From an uncultured Holophagaceae bacterium (GTDB lineage: Bacteria > Acidobacteriota > Holophagae > Holophagales > Holophagaceae), in assembly GCA_903863195.1 (NCBI GenBank), contig CAIPAY010000043.1, positions 1 to 48,989 on the forward strand: a DNA stretch of 48,989 nucleotides, in the 5' to 3' direction. The first letter of the stretch is position 1. Each line of letters opens with the position of its first letter. A program made the translations under genes and the position numbers. The notes beneath the pieces were generated by a model, which saw only the letters and a list, made by a program, of their open reading frames with translations, had not been told where the DNA came from and did no database searches. Shown here piece after piece: positions 47,790 to 48,989 of this stretch.

Positions 47790-48989
47790 CTACCGGCGCA
47801 GGAGCAGTGCCCGGATCTCTGCGAGCTGCTGGCGGAGGTCCGCGTTGTCCACCTCCAGCCGCTCGATGGCCTTCTGCTGCTTCTGCACCTCGCTCAGGAG
47901 CAGGGGCGGCAGCTCGTGGTAGGCCACGGTCTCGATCTGGCCGTCCTTGCCGTGCACGGCCAGCTCGGGCATCACCTGGTCCACCTCCTCGGCGATGAGC
48001 CCGTAGTGCGCATTGCCCATCTGGCCCTTGTAGCGGAAGCTCACGGGCCGCAGCTGGAAGATGCGGCTCGAGACCCCGCCCAGATCCCGGACGTCCTCCT
48101 TGAAGCGGATGGAGGAAGAGATTGTTCCCAGCTGGCCATTCGAGTCGATCACCACCGGGATTGCGTTATTTGCGATCGTGGTGACACCGCGGATGCCTGC
48201 GATGAAGGCTGTGGTCTGGCTCAGGGAGTTGCCGATCCGGAGGACCCCTGAATCAGTTGCCACGCCGGTGTGGCCGATGTGGATGTTGTGGCTGGTGTTC
48301 AGGATGGTGCTGCCAGCCTCGGGACCCACGGCGATATTCCAGGTGCCCGAGACATTGCCCCTCAGGGCACCGTCACCAAGGGCGATGTTTTCATTGCCGG
48401 TCGTGTTCGCTTCCAGGGCATAGGCCCCGATGGCGGTGTTGGGTGAGCCCGTGGTGTTCTCCATGAGCGCCCGGAAGCCTACGGCCGTGTTGTTGCTGCC
48501 ATTCAAGTTCCAGACAAGGGTCTCGTTGCCCAGGGCGGTGTTGCCGTTGCCGTTGACGGTGGATGACAGGCTTGAGTTGCCGATCGCGGTATTCCCGGTT
48601 CCGGCCTGGTTCATTCCCAAGGCTGTGGCGCCGAAGGCTGCGTTCCCAGAACCCCCGGTGACCGCGGCCAACGCTCCCTGGCCGATGGCCGTGTTGGTGC
48701 TTCCCGCAGCAACGCCCGTGGTCCCGGCTGGTCCCGTGGCGCCAGTCGCGCCGGTCGCACCGGTCGCGCCTGTGGAGCCCTGTGAACCAGCAGGTCCAGT
48801 GGCACCCGTGGCACCCGCAGCGCCCCCGTCGGCGATCCGGGACCAGTTAAAACAGTGAGCATTTCGTCGGTGGCGGGACCGAGTTGATGGTGTGGGTAGG
48901 CGCGGCGGTGCCCACCGGCAAAATGCGATGTTGAACAAGCCCGTAGCGGCGAGGGCCGAGCAGACCGTTATGGGGAAATCGGGTCTGGC
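47790..48989 (-). CDS. Collagen-like/YadA-head/S74-chaperone surface protein, 5' end beyond window
   Basis: The frame runs from a C-terminal chaperone domain back through repeats to the right edge without a stop. From the N-terminal side: a short stretch of uncertain reality, collagen-like Gly-X-Thr repeats (GATGATGPAGSQGSTGATG), a run of NTAIG/NTALG head repeats of the trimeric adhesin type (GNTAIGNSSL, NNTAVGFRAL, PNTAIGAYAL, NENIALGDGAL), then a peptidase S74 domain. The S74 domain shows SSIRFKEDVRDLG, FRYKG, HYGLIAEEVDQVMPEL, and the protein ends with a trimerising coiled coil. S74 domains release themselves after chaperoning trimeric fibres. The segment before the collagen repeats is Arg/Pro-rich, has no signal peptide, and reads more naturally in another frame, so the true start or a frameshift is unresolved. 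Confidence 0.72.
   Translation of the reverse strand, partial: ARPDFPITVCSALAATGLFNIAFCRWAPPRLPTPSTRSRHRRNAHCFNWSRIADGGAAGATGATGPAGSQGSTGATGATGATGATGPAGTTGVAAGSTNTAIGQGALAAVTGGSGNAAFGATALGMNQAGTGNTAIGNSSLSSTVNGNGNTALGNETLVWNLNGSNNTAVGFRALMENTTGSPNTAIGAYALEANTTGNENIALGDGALRGNVSGTWNIAVGPEAGSTILNTSHNIHIGHTGVATDSGVLRIGNSLSQTTAFIAGIRGVTTIANNAIPVVIDSNGQLGTISSSIRFKEDVRDLGGVSSRIFQLRPVSFRYKGQMGNAHYGLIAEEVDQVMPELAVHGKDGQIETVAYHELPPLLLSEVQKQQKAIERLEVDNADLRQQLAEIRALLLRR

Overview
The window reads as high-GC chromosomal DNA of a Gram-negative bacterium with respiratory c-type and bd cytochromes and outer-membrane barrels. The combination of an octaheme tetrathionate-reductase-family cytochrome, sulfide:quinone oxidoreductase, cyanide-insensitive-type bd oxidase, DUF3187 protein and a TrpR/TrpB2 pair suggests an acidobacterium of the Holophaga/Geothrix type. 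That placement is inference from gene content; no rRNA gene is present.

Left part (1 to about 19.2 kb): this has a mobile or accessory character. It holds a truncated exonuclease I, three orphan genes (one strikingly AT-rich), an IS1595-like transposase remnant and a GC-rich addB-addA-like helicase-nuclease pair. Then come a 25-bp tandem repeat array and a mobilisation-type operon (two excisionase-like HTH proteins, a small putative ribbon-helix-helix protein, a TrwC-like relaxase, two orphan proteins). An HNH nuclease and a tyrosine integrase close the block. Directly beyond the integrase lies only the 3' part of a tRNA-Glu gene followed by its hairpin. This is the signature of an attachment site at the right boundary of an integrated element. 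No second copy of that tRNA end was found in the window, so the element's left end lies before base 1 or has decayed.

Middle part (19.3 to 31 kb): this is an energy-metabolism block. A DUF2892 membrane protein faces a sulfide:quinone oxidoreductase plus a 56-residue companion. A PAS-AAA-HTH sigma-54 activator follows. Downstream of it are two copies of a TGCA-N3-TGCA palindrome, an IHF-like site and a good -24/-12 promoter. These precede a tightly packed operon: a periplasmic ZnuA-like protein lacking its metal-binding histidines, a TrmO/TsaA-domain protein, a His-rich NifX/NifB-like protein, an octaheme cytochrome with a C-terminal anchor, and a membrane cytochrome b. Cytochrome bd (cydAB) and a convergent DUF3187 barrel follow.

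Right part (31 to 49 kb): this part is mostly housekeeping and envelope genes. It has a PAP2 phosphatase, DgkA, an HTH protein, a MerR/B12-type regulator, trpR-trpB2 (with an 18-bp palindrome covering the trpR start), a cysteine-rich ferredoxin protein and a universal stress protein. Next come a PAP2_3 membrane protein coupled to a degenerate acyltransferase, a barrel protein, a ferric-iron/AfuA-type ABC operon with two ATPases, a methyltransferase, an alpha/beta hydrolase and canonical TrmO. A collagen-like/YadA-head/S74-chaperone surface protein runs off the right edge.

How the genes may work together: the sigma-54 activator probably senses a redox or sulfur cue through its PAS domain and drives the octaheme-cytochrome b operon. 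The cytochrome b would pass quinol electrons to the octaheme protein in the periplasm, while SQR feeds electrons from sulfide into the quinone pool and cytochrome bd can drain them to oxygen.
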